Source: Collinsella tanakaei
GTDB lineage: Bacteria; Actinomycetota; Coriobacteriia; Coriobacteriales; Coriobacteriaceae
Direction of reading: 5' to 3'
DNA: 64,000 nt
Assembly: GCF_016902615.1 (NCBI RefSeq)
Contig: NZ_JACJMB010000008.1
Coordinates: forward strand, 27,328-91,327
The notes beneath the pieces were generated by a model, which was not told where the DNA came from, did no database searches, and saw nothing but the letters and a program-made list of their open reading frames with translations. This document shows, in pieces, positions 33,665-41,009 of this stretch (positions are counted from its first letter, which is position 1; every line of letters starts with the position of its first letter). The position numbers and the translations under genes were made by a program.

Positions 33665-34516
33665 ATGCTCGTTACCACCAAGGAGATGCTGCTCGACGCG
33701 CAGAAGAACCACTACGCCGTGGGCGCCTTCAACGTCGAGAACCTCGAGTTCGTGATGGCTGTGCTGGCCGCCGCCGAGGAGACGAAGTCCCCGGTCATCA
33801 TGCAGACCACCCCGGGCACCATCAAGAGCGCCGGTCTGGACTACTTCTACGGCATGGTGAAGGCCGCTGCCGAGCGCGCGAGCGTGCCGGTGGCCCTGCA
33901 CCTCGATCACGGTGACGGCTACGACCGCTGCATGCAGGCCCTGCGCACCGGTTACACCTCCGTCATGATCGACGGCAGCCATGAGTCCTTCGAGGACAAT
34001 ATCGCCCTCACCAAGTCCGTCGCCGACGCCGGTCGCGCCATGGGAGTGCCGGTGGAGGCCGAGCTCGGCAAGGTCGGCGGCAAGGAGGATGACGGCCCGG
34101 CGGTCGAGGGCGAGAACCCCTACACCGACCCCGACGAGGCGCGCGAGTTCGTCGAGCGCACCGGCTGCACCAGCCTGGCCATCGGCGTGGGCACCGCGCA
34201 CGGCGTGTACACCGAGACCCCTCACATCGAGCAGGACGTCGTCCGCGCCATCCGTGAGGCCGTCGACGTGCCGCTCGTGCTGCACGGCACCTCCGGCGTG
34301 CCCGACGAGCAGGTCGCCGAGGCGGTGAAGAACGGCATCTGCAAGGTCAACTACGCCACTGAGCTCCGTCAGGCCTACACCAAGGGCTACATGGGCTACA
34401 TGGCCGAGAATCCCGGGACGTTCGACCCGAAGAAGCCGGGCAAGGCGGGCATGGCCGAGATCACCAAGATCGTGAAGATCCGCATGGAGAACCTCGGCTC
34501 CGTGGGTCGCGCGTAA
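33665..34516 (+). CDS. gatY: Class II tagatose-1,6-bisphosphate aldolase (GatY/KbaY type)
   Basis: 283 residues, ATG 33665 behind AGGAGGG. It cleaves ketohexose bisphosphate to dihydroxyacetone phosphate and glyceraldehyde-3-phosphate. Features are GAFNVENLEFVMAVL, the catalytic Asp and zinc His in ALHLDHGDGYD, the zinc ligands in VEAELGKVGG and GTAHGVY, and LHGTSGVP. Class II fructose aldolases look similar, and the tagatose assignment rests on the nearby agaS and lacC genes. No gatZ/kbaZ partner is visible. A long-loop terminator follows. Confidence 0.85.
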   Translation: MLVTTKEMLLDAQKNHYAVGAFNVENLEFVMAVLAAAEETKSPVIMQTTPGTIKSAGLDYFYGMVKAAAERASVPVALHLDHGDGYDRCMQALRTGYTSVMIDGSHESFEDNIALTKSVADAGRAMGVPVEAELGKVGGKEDDGPAVEGENPYTDPDEAREFVERTGCTSLAIGVGTAHGVYTETPHIEQDVVRAIREAVDVPLVLHGTSGVPDEQVAEAVKNGICKVNYATELRQAYTKGYMGYMAENPGTFDPKKPGKAGMAEITKIVKIRMENLGSVGRA

Positions 34517-34534
34517 GCTCGACGAGCTGACGGA

Positions 34535-34611
34535 AAAGCCCCGATCGCCTGTGCAGGACCGGCAGCGCCCCGTGGTGCTTGTGCGGTCGCGCGTAGGCGC
34601 ATCGGGGCTTT
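34535..34611 (+). terminator. Terminator after gatY
   Basis: AAAGCCCCGAT and ATCGGGGCTTT close a loop of about 55 bases that is itself GC-rich, followed by TGTTG. Confidence 0.7.
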
Positions 34612-35085
34612 GTTGTGTTGAGGGAAGCCCCGACCAAGACATATCGCGGCTGGACGCCTTGTGCCAGACGCCTGCGACCGCGGTACCGCGTTGGCGCGGC
34701 GCCACGGTACCCGTTGCGTTCCGCCGGCACCCGCCTTGTCGGTACCCTCGGCGGCAAAGGCCTTCGATCGGAGTTTTCCATAGGTTCAGGCGAGTCCGCG
34801 GGATGTCGCCGGGCCGTTCGATGGGCTTTCGGTGCCGCCGGTGTGCGGGATTATCAGAGTGCGTCCGCCATCCTGTTCGACTTTTTTTGTTTGTGCGACA
34901 TTGATGCGCACACGGTGCTATCAGCGGTGAGAAGGAATGCGCGTTCGCCCGCCATATCCATCCGTTCACGTCGGCGAGCGCGCCGTTTGCCGTGGAATTC
35001 GGTACCGTTAATCATGTTAGTTCCCAAATGTCACACCACTTGATAAGCGGCGCGAGCCGAGGCGTAGTTATGGATGGAGGACTGC
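34612..35085 (+). other. Long non-coding leader upstream of pyk
   Basis: About 470 bases with no supported gene. It contains GGTACCG/CGGTACC repeats around 34680-34712 and an AT-rich tract near 34880-34895 (CTTTTTTTGTTTG). GGAGG for pyk is at 35076-35080. A long 5' leader or a small RNA is possible; nothing is recognisable. Confidence 0.3.
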
Positions 35086-36543
35086 ATGAACAAGCGGACG
35101 AAGATCGTATGCACCATGGGGCCGGCGTGCGACGACGACAACATCTTGCGTGAGATGATCAAGGCGGGCATGAACGTGGCCCGCTTTAATTTTTCACATG
35201 GCAGCCACGAGGAGCAGCATGTCCGTATGGAGCGCGTGAAGCGCATCTCGCGCGAGCTCGGCATCCCGGTGGGCATCCTGCTCGACACCAAGGGCCCCGA
35301 GATTCGAACCGGGTTCCTCGAGAACCATGAGAAGGTCATGCTGGAGACCGGTTCCACCGTGACGGTCACCGCGGCGCCGACCTCCGAGGACCTGCAGGGC
35401 AACGCCGCCCACTTCTACCTCGATCACCTCGAGCTGCCGCGCGAGGTCCATCCGGGCGGTACCATCCTGATCGATGACGGCCTGATCGGGCTCACCGTCA
35501 AGAGCATCTCCGGACAGGATATGGTCTGCCAGGTGGAGAACGGCGGCGAGCTCGGTGAGAAGAAGGGCGTGAACGTCCCCAACGCGAAGCTCTCGCTGCC
35601 CACCATCACCGAGCAGGACCGCAAGGACATCCTGTTCGGACTCGAGGAGGGCATCGACTTCATCGCGGCGTCGTTCATCCGCGATGCCGAGGGCGTCCGC
35701 GAGATCCGCAAGCTCTGCCGCGAGAACGGCGGGGCGAACGTCGATATCTTCCCGAAGATCGAGTGCGCGCTCGCGGTCTACCATTTCGACGACATCCTGA
35801 AGGAGTCCGACGGCATCATGGTCGCCCGCGGCGACCTGGGCGTCGAGGTCGCGCCGGAGGTGTGCCCGACCATCCAGAAGGAGATCATCCAGAAGTGCAA
35901 CAAGGCATACAAGCCCGTCATCACGGCGACGCAGATGCTCGACTCCATGATCCGCAACCCGCGCCCGACCCGCGCGGAGGTGACCGACGTCGCGAACGCG
36001 ATCAGCGACGGCACGGACGCCACGATGCTGTCCGGCGAGACCGCGGCGGGCAAGTACCCGCTCGAGTCCGTCAAGATGATGGCGAACATCGCGCTGATCG
36101 CCGAGGCGACCATGCCCGAGCACAACCGTCTGGACATCCATACCGCCGAGACGGGCATCCGCGCCATCAACAGCGCTATCGGCTTGGCCGCCGTGAGCAC
36201 GGCCTTCAACGTGAAGGCCCGCGCTATCCTGATTCCCACCGAGTCCGGTCGCTCGGCGCGCCTGGTCTCGAACTTCCGCCCGATGCTGCCCATCTTGGCC
36301 GTGACGCCGCATGATGCGGCGACGCGCAAGATGACCATCTACTGGGGCGTGGACCCGGTGACCGAGGGGGAGATCGGCGATAAGCGCTACATCGTCAAGA
36401 CGGCGATCAAGGTCGCCAAGGAGCGTGGATACGTGCGCGTGGGCGACGTCGCGGTGCTCACCGTGGGCGATCCGGACACCTCGATCACATTTGCCGACGG
36501 CGTGACGTCGACGAACGTGGTGCACGTCGCCCAGGTTCGCTAG
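35086..36543 (+). CDS. pyk: Pyruvate kinase
   Basis: Converts phosphoenolpyruvate and ADP to pyruvate and ATP. 485 residues, ATG 35086 behind GGATGGAGG; the ATG at 35074 precedes that site. Conserved KIVCTMGPA, MNVARFNFSHGSHEEQ, GILLDTKGPEIRTG, the metal site KIECALA, IMVARGDLGVE and the signature around ATQMLDSMIRNPRPTRAE are present. The C-terminal allosteric domain is complete and there is no PEP-utilising extra domain. Downstream of the amino-sugar genes in position but separated by a terminator and its own leader. Confidence 0.96.
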   Translation: MNKRTKIVCTMGPACDDDNILREMIKAGMNVARFNFSHGSHEEQHVRMERVKRISRELGIPVGILLDTKGPEIRTGFLENHEKVMLETGSTVTVTAAPTSEDLQGNAAHFYLDHLELPREVHPGGTILIDDGLIGLTVKSISGQDMVCQVENGGELGEKKGVNVPNAKLSLPTITEQDRKDILFGLEEGIDFIAASFIRDAEGVREIRKLCRENGGANVDIFPKIECALAVYHFDDILKESDGIMVARGDLGVEVAPEVCPTIQKEIIQKCNKAYKPVITATQMLDSMIRNPRPTRAEVTDVANAISDGTDATMLSGETAAGKYPLESVKMMANIALIAEATMPEHNRLDIHTAETGIRAINSAIGLAAVSTAFNVKARAILIPTESGRSARLVSNFRPMLPILAVTPHDAATRKMTIYWGVDPVTEGEIGDKRYIVKTAIKVAKERGYVRVGDVAVLTVGDPDTSITFADGVTSTNVVHVAQVR

Positions 36544-36566
36544 CATCCCGCCTTCCATCGGAACCG

Positions 36567-36601
36567 CGGCGCCCGCTGTCCCCACGGGGCGGCGGGCGCC
36601 G
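36567..36601 (+). terminator. Hairpin after pyk
   Basis: CGGCGCCCGC pairs exactly with GCGGGCGCCG across a 15-base loop; no strong T tract follows. Confidence 0.65.
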
Positions 36602-36654
36602 TTATCGCATTCCCGCCCGCCGTCGTGAACAGCTCGTTTCGGCCGCCGTCCGTG

Positions 36655-36683
36655 TTGAGGATGCGTGCCGGTCCTGATACATT
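36655..36683 (+). promoter_or_regulatory. Promoter giving a probable leaderless mRNA
   Basis: TTGAGG (36655-36660), 17-base spacer, TACATT (36678-36683) with extended TG at -14. The -10 ends only 7 bases before the ATG at 36691, so transcription would start at or next to the start codon. No ribosome site precedes this ATG. Confidence 0.6.
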
Positions 36684-36690
36684 GGACGGC

Positions 36691-37668
36691 ATGAGTTTTT
36701 TGGATCGATACATACACGGCGCCGACGCGCCGGTGGCGCCGGAGGACCGCGGGGCCGATCCGCACATGCTGCGAGGCGCCGGCGCGCGCTCCCCGCTGTT
36801 CTGGAAGCTTCTGCTTGTGGCGATGGCGCTCATGTGGGGCTTCTCGTTTTTCGTCATGAAGGACGCGCTTGACCTCCTGCCCACGTTCATGCTGCTCGCA
36901 TGCCGCTTCCTTGCGGCCGCCCTCATCATGTTCGTCCTGTTCTTCCGCCGCGTGCGCGCGCACCTCAACAGGCGCAACCTGGTGGTCGGCATCGTGATGG
37001 GCTTGCTCATGTGGGGCGCCTACAGCCTGCAGACGCTCGGCCTCGGGGAGACGACAGCCGGCAAGAACGCGTTTCTGACGGGGACGTACTGCATCCTCGT
37101 TCCCTTCATCAGCCACGTGATGAGCGGTGAGCCGCTGACGCGCTACAACGTCGGCGCGGCGCTGCTGTGCCTTTTCGGCATCGGACTCGTGGCGCTCGAC
37201 AGCCTGGCGATGAACGTCGGCGACGCGTTGACGCTTGCGGGTGCCCTGTTCTTCGCGTTGCAGATGGCGGTCGTCTCGCATTACGGCCGCAACCTCGACA
37301 TCAACGTCATCACGTTCTGGATGTTTTTCACCGTGGGCGCGCTCAGCGCCGTCGTATCGGTGCTCTTCGAGTCGGCGCCCCCCTCGAGCGTGTGGACGCC
37401 GCAGCTTGTGGGGACCCTGGTGTTTCTCGCGGTGTTCTGCACCTGCATGGGCATGCTCATACAGAACGTGGCCCTCGTTCACGTGCCGTCCTCGATCGGT
37501 TCGCTTCTGCTGTCGCTCGAGTCCCCCTCGGGCGTGCTGTTCTCCGTGCTGCTCGCGAACGAGGTCCTGAGCGGCCGTCTGATTGCCGGATTCGCCCTCA
37601 TCTTCATCTCGATCGTGCTGTCCGAGACGCATTTCGCGTTCTTGCGCACGGTGCTGCGCCGCCGATAG
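36691..37668 (+). CDS. EamA/DMT-superfamily transporter
   Basis: 325 residues with ten predicted helices in two EamA repeats. MALMWGFSFFVMKDAL is the typical first helix and ETTAGKNAFLTGTYCILVPF the conserved helix 3-4 region. The second repeat has SLLLSLESPSGVLFSVLLANE. A hydrophilic N-terminal extension of about 35 residues (DRYIHGADAPVAPEDRG) precedes helix 1. Such proteins export metabolites or amino acids; the substrate is unknown. The ATG at 36691 is favoured because the promoter -10 is 7 bases upstream. Convergent with ltaE. Confidence 0.88.
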   Translation: MSFLDRYIHGADAPVAPEDRGADPHMLRGAGARSPLFWKLLLVAMALMWGFSFFVMKDALDLLPTFMLLACRFLAAALIMFVLFFRRVRAHLNRRNLVVGIVMGLLMWGAYSLQTLGLGETTAGKNAFLTGTYCILVPFISHVMSGEPLTRYNVGAALLCLFGIGLVALDSLAMNVGDALTLAGALFFALQMAVVSHYGRNLDINVITFWMFFTVGALSAVVSVLFESAPPSSVWTPQLVGTLVFLAVFCTCMGMLIQNVALVHVPSSIGSLLLSLESPSGVLFSVLLANEVLSGRLIAGFALIFISIVLSETHFAFLRTVLRRR

Positions 37669-37746
37669 GGTGCGCTGCGGGAGGCGATTCGCCTGCGTTC
37701 CACGAGCAGAAGGATCCCGCTGGCAATGCTGCGCTGAGCAAGAAGG

Positions 37747-37786
37747 CCGCGTCCGCGCATGCTCTCGTGAGCATGCGCGGACGCGG
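37747..37786. terminator. 18-bp perfect hairpin with TCGT loop
   Basis: Both arms match exactly over 18 bp (CCGCGTCCGCGCATGCTC). It lies between convergent genes and can terminate either; the loop is a tetraloop. Confidence 0.75.
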
Positions 37787-37834
37787 CTGCATATACGGGC
37801 GGGATAGCGCGTTTCTGGCGCGGCCACGGGGACG

Positions 37835-38914
37835 TTAGCGCAGGGTCTGCGCGAAGGCGACGACCTCGTCGACGTCCTCATCGGTGGTGGTCCAGCTCGT
37901 TACGAAGCGCGACACGACGCGGCCGGCACCCGTCGGGTCGTCAACGAGCGAGACCTCGGCGCCGCAGGCCTCGGCGAGCTTCCGCGCCTGTTCGGGTGTG
38001 GTCCAGAAGAACTGCTGGTTGCCGAGGGTCTCGATAAACGGCTCGAAACCGGCCTCGCGCATGCCCGCCGCGAGGCGCACGGCGCAGGAGTTGGCGCGGC
38101 GCGCGTAACGCCAGTAGACGACGTCGCCCGCCCCATCGGCACGTGCCGGGTCGAAGGCGGCCTCGAACATCACACCCATGAGGCGGCCCTTAGCGGTCAT
38201 CGCGCCGGCGCGTTTCGTGAGATAGGGAAGTCGCTCGATGGCGCGCCGACCGCGCGGGCCCCTCGGGTTCACCACGAGCGCCTCGCCGAACAGCATGCCG
38301 TTTTTCGTACCGCCGAGCGTGAAGGCGTCGGCGCGCGCGGCGATATGCTCGATGGTGAGGTCCGCGCCCGCGGCGGTCATGGCGCTCGCCATGCGGGCGC
38401 CGTCGACGTAGACGGCCAGGTCGCGCGATGCGGCCCAATCGCACAGCGCGTCGAACTCGCTGCGGGTGTACACGTGGCCGAGCTCGGTCGTGTCGGAGAA
38501 GTAGAGCATGGCGGGGCGGGTGGTATGGCAGCCGTTCGCGGTGCAGACGCGCCAGATGCGCTCGGCGGAATCGGGCATGAGCACGCCGAAGGGGTCGGCG
38601 GTCGCGAGCAGGCGCCGCCCGCAGCTCTCGATGGCGCCGGTCTCGTGCGCGGTGGGATGGGCGTCGGCGGCGCAGATGGGCCCTTCGAACTCATCGGTGA
38701 GCGCCGAGATGGCGAGCATGTTCGCCACGGTGCCACCCGGCACGAACGAGACGTGCGCGTCCGGCTGTCCGATGGCGGAGCGGATGAGGTCGGCGGCGTG
38801 CGCGCAGTACACGTCCGTTCCGTATCCGGGTGTCTGCTCGGAGTTCGTGCGGATGAGCGCGTCGATGATCTCGGGTACGGCGCCCTCGCTGTAGTCGTTG
38901 CGGAATTGGTGCAT
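37835..38914 (-). CDS. ltaE: Low-specificity L-threonine aldolase (beta-eliminating lyase family)
   Basis: PLP enzyme cleaving L-threonine or allo-threonine to glycine and acetaldehyde. The ATG ending at 38914 has GAGGAG upstream and gives 359 residues; a longer frame upstream is unsupported. Conserved parts are FRNDYSEGAVPEI, GTDVYCAHAADLIR, FVPGGTVANMLA, AHETGAIE, LYVDGAR-like VYVDGARMASAM and the PLP Lys in FTLGGTKNGML. Gene is divergent from hisS. Two copies of a short palindromic repeat lie in the shared upstream region. Confidence 0.92.
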   Translation of the reverse strand: MHQFRNDYSEGAVPEIIDALIRTNSEQTPGYGTDVYCAHAADLIRSAIGQPDAHVSFVPGGTVANMLAISALTDEFEGPICAADAHPTAHETGAIESCGRRLLATADPFGVLMPDSAERIWRVCTANGCHTTRPAMLYFSDTTELGHVYTRSEFDALCDWAASRDLAVYVDGARMASAMTAAGADLTIEHIAARADAFTLGGTKNGMLFGEALVVNPRGPRGRRAIERLPYLTKRAGAMTAKGRLMGVMFEAAFDPARADGAGDVVYWRYARRANSCAVRLAAGMREAGFEPFIETLGNQQFFWTTPEQARKLAEACGAEVSLVDDPTGAGRVVSRFVTSWTTTDEDVDEVVAFAQTLR

Positions 38915-38961
38915 ATGGTGCTCCTCGGATCGTGCCCGCGGGCATAGGCCCTCGGTGCTTC

Positions 38962-39061
38962 GGGATTCGCTGTGAATGATACCGCTGTCGGACGCGACGG
39001 GACGCGCATGGCGGCGCCCGCCCGCGCCGTGCGTCCCGCCGCTCTGGGATTCGCTGTGAAT
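38962..39061. repeat. Two copies of GGGATTCGCTGTGAAT upstream of ltaE and hisS
   Basis: The 16-base sequence occurs at 38962-38977 and 39046-39061. Each contains ATTC-N5-GAAT, an inverted repeat, so it resembles an operator pair spaced 84 bases apart in a divergent promoter region. The regulator is unknown. Confidence 0.5.
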
Positions 39062-39146
39062 TGATATCGAACGGAAACGCGCGCGCCATATAATGGATGG
39101 CCGAAACGATAACGGCCGCGCGGCCGCAAAGCCATAAGGGGAAGAT

Positions 39147-40463
39147 ATGCAAGCACAGAGGGCTGAGGGCACCAAGGATCTGATCGGGCGCGACATGCGT
39201 GCCTGGCAGCGCATGCAGGAGGTGGCCGCCGCAACGTTCGAACCCTACGGGTTCGACGCGATCGAGACGCCCGCTATCGAGCAGCTCGACGTGTTCGTGC
39301 ACGGCATCGGCACCTCCACCGACGTGGTGCGCAAGGAGATGTTCCGCGTCTTCTCCGGCGCGAACTTTGCGCGCGTGCTCGAGGAGGGTACCGACGCCAA
39401 GCTCAAGGCCAAGCAGCGCCTGGCGCTTCGCCCCGAGGGGACTGCCGGCGTGGTGCGCGCCGTGGTGGAGAACAACCTCGTGCCCCAGGGCTCCACGCCG
39501 TTCAAGGCATACTACGCCGAGGCGATGTTCCGCGGCGAGCGCCCGCAGAAAGGTCGCCTGCGCCAGTTCCACCAGGTGGGTATCGAGTGGTTGGGCGCGC
39601 CCGACCCGGCGGCGGACGCCGAGTGCATCATCATGCTCATGGAGTTCTACAAGCGCTTGGGCTTCGATTTGTCGAAGCTCCGCCTGCTCATCAACTCGAT
39701 GGGCGACACCGCATGCCGTCCCGCCTACCGCGACGCCGTCCGTGCGTTCATCCTCGACCACGCCGACGAGATGTGCGACGAGTGCCGTGAGCGCGCCGAG
39801 CTGAACCCGCTGCGCGCCTTCGACTGCAAAAACGACCACTGCCGCGAGATCATGAAGGACGCGCCGCTCATGCGCGACAACCTGTGCGATGACTGCCGCG
39901 AGCACTACGAGCAGGTGAAGCGCTACCTCGATGCGGCGGGCATCGAGTACATCGAGGACCCGACGCTCGTGCGAGGTCTTGACTACTACACCCGCACGGT
40001 CTTCGAGGTCGAGGCCCCGGGTGCCGGCGTGGGTTCCATCGGCGGCGGCGGTCGCTACGACGGACTCGTCGAGCTCGAGGGCGGCAAGCCCACCCCGGGC
40101 GTGGGCTTCGCGGTCGGGTTCGAGCGCGCCATGCTCGCGCTCGAGGCGTTCGGCGTCGACATGGCCGCAGACGCCGATCCGTGCATCTACGTGGCGAACG
40201 CCGGCGCGGACCTGCGCGGTGAGGTGTTTTTGCTCACGCACGAGCTGCGCGCGGCGGGCATCCGCACCGAGGCCGACTACCAGGGCCGCTCGCTCAAGAG
40301 CCAGTTCAAGCAGGCTGACAAGGTCGGTGCCGTGCTCATCCTCGTTGTCGGCGGCGACGAGCTCGCGGCCGGCACGGTGAAGGTGCGCAACATGCAGACG
40401 CATGAGGAGGTGCTCGCCCCGCGCGGCGAGATCGTCTCCTGCGTGCGCACCATGCTGGCGTAG
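39147..40463 (+). CDS. hisS: Histidyl-tRNA synthetase
   Basis: Charges tRNA-His. 438 residues with class II motifs. The opening is AEGTKDLIGRDMRAWQRM, motif 2 lies in YYAEAMFRGERPQKGRLRQF, the HisA signature is LVRGLDYYTRTVFEVE, and motif 3 lies in GVGFAVGFERAML. An anticodon-binding domain is at the C terminus. The ribosome site is AAGGGGAAG before the ATG. In many bacteria hisS is followed by aspS; here aspS is 7 kb away. A terminator follows directly. Confidence 0.96.
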   Translation: MQAQRAEGTKDLIGRDMRAWQRMQEVAAATFEPYGFDAIETPAIEQLDVFVHGIGTSTDVVRKEMFRVFSGANFARVLEEGTDAKLKAKQRLALRPEGTAGVVRAVVENNLVPQGSTPFKAYYAEAMFRGERPQKGRLRQFHQVGIEWLGAPDPAADAECIIMLMEFYKRLGFDLSKLRLLINSMGDTACRPAYRDAVRAFILDHADEMCDECRERAELNPLRAFDCKNDHCREIMKDAPLMRDNLCDDCREHYEQVKRYLDAAGIEYIEDPTLVRGLDYYTRTVFEVEAPGAGVGSIGGGGRYDGLVELEGGKPTPGVGFAVGFERAMLALEAFGVDMAADADPCIYVANAGADLRGEVFLLTHELRAAGIRTEADYQGRSLKSQFKQADKVGAVLILVVGGDELAAGTVKVRNMQTHEEVLAPRGEIVSCVRTMLA

Positions 40464-40495
40464 GGTATCGAATCTTTACCGCATGGGTTCGCACG

Positions 40496-40527
40496 GCGGG
40501 TGCCCTCTGGTGGGGCGCCCGCTTTTT
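40496..40527 (+). terminator. Terminator of hisS
   Basis: GCGGGTGCCC pairs with GGGCGCCCGC (one mismatch) around 7 bases, followed by TTTTT. Confidence 0.85.
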
Positions 40528-40844
40528 CGTATGCGCCGGCAGGCGGCGGGGTCGCCGTGCGCGCCAGTGCGCGGGCGCACCGGTGGGCGCGAGGAGGCGG
40601 CCCGCCGGTGATGTGCTCGCATATGACGGTATGAGGGCTTCGATTCCTGCGGGTTGGCGTTTGGGCGCCTCTCATGTACCCGCTATCAGGGAGCTTCTCC
40701 AGCGTGTCGGTGCGGATCGGCAGGGTGCCGTAAACGGGCCGCCTCATGACGGAAGTGCGTGGCATCTGGAGCCTGCACGGGCTCCTTTGGGAAGGTGGCA
40801 TGGCGACCAGCTGCATCCACATTGAGAATTGAGAACACACCGTG

Positions 40845-40870
40845 TGAAACATCGGTTTCGAAACGTTTCA
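40845..40870 (+). promoter_or_regulatory. LacI-type operator cluster upstream of ppc
   Basis: CGAAACGTTTCA (40859-40870) is a near-perfect palindrome of the LacI/CcpA kind. A second half-site pair GAAAC-N4-GTTTC at 40846-40858 overlaps it. It lies 37-60 bases upstream of the ppc -10. Confidence 0.5.
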
Positions 40871-40906
40871 AATGGGGATACTGCGTGAGACGGCAGTCGT
40901 CTCCAC

Positions 40907-40937
40907 TATACTGATAGTGTTCTTAAGGTGTTCTTAA
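40907..40937 (+). promoter_or_regulatory. ppc -10 box and tandem GTGTTCTTAA repeats
   Basis: TATACT at 40907-40912 is a good -10. Immediately downstream GTGTTCTTAA occurs twice, at 40917-40926 and 40928-40937, with an 11-base period, i.e. on the same face of the helix and across the transcription start. Confidence 0.5.
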
Positions 40938-41009
40938 TCGAGATGGCGGCTTGCGCTTCGTGAATGGGTTGCGAGGCGGGCTGCCGTATGAGAAAGGATG
41001 GTGCGGCGT

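Noticed and set aside
33377..34969. 530-codon minus-strand frame over gatY
   Set aside because: Antisense to a clear aldolase gene, composition of a shadow frame.
40277..40852. 191-codon minus-strand frame between hisS and ppc
   Set aside because: Crosses the hisS terminator and the hisS 3' end, with low-complexity translation and no start signals.
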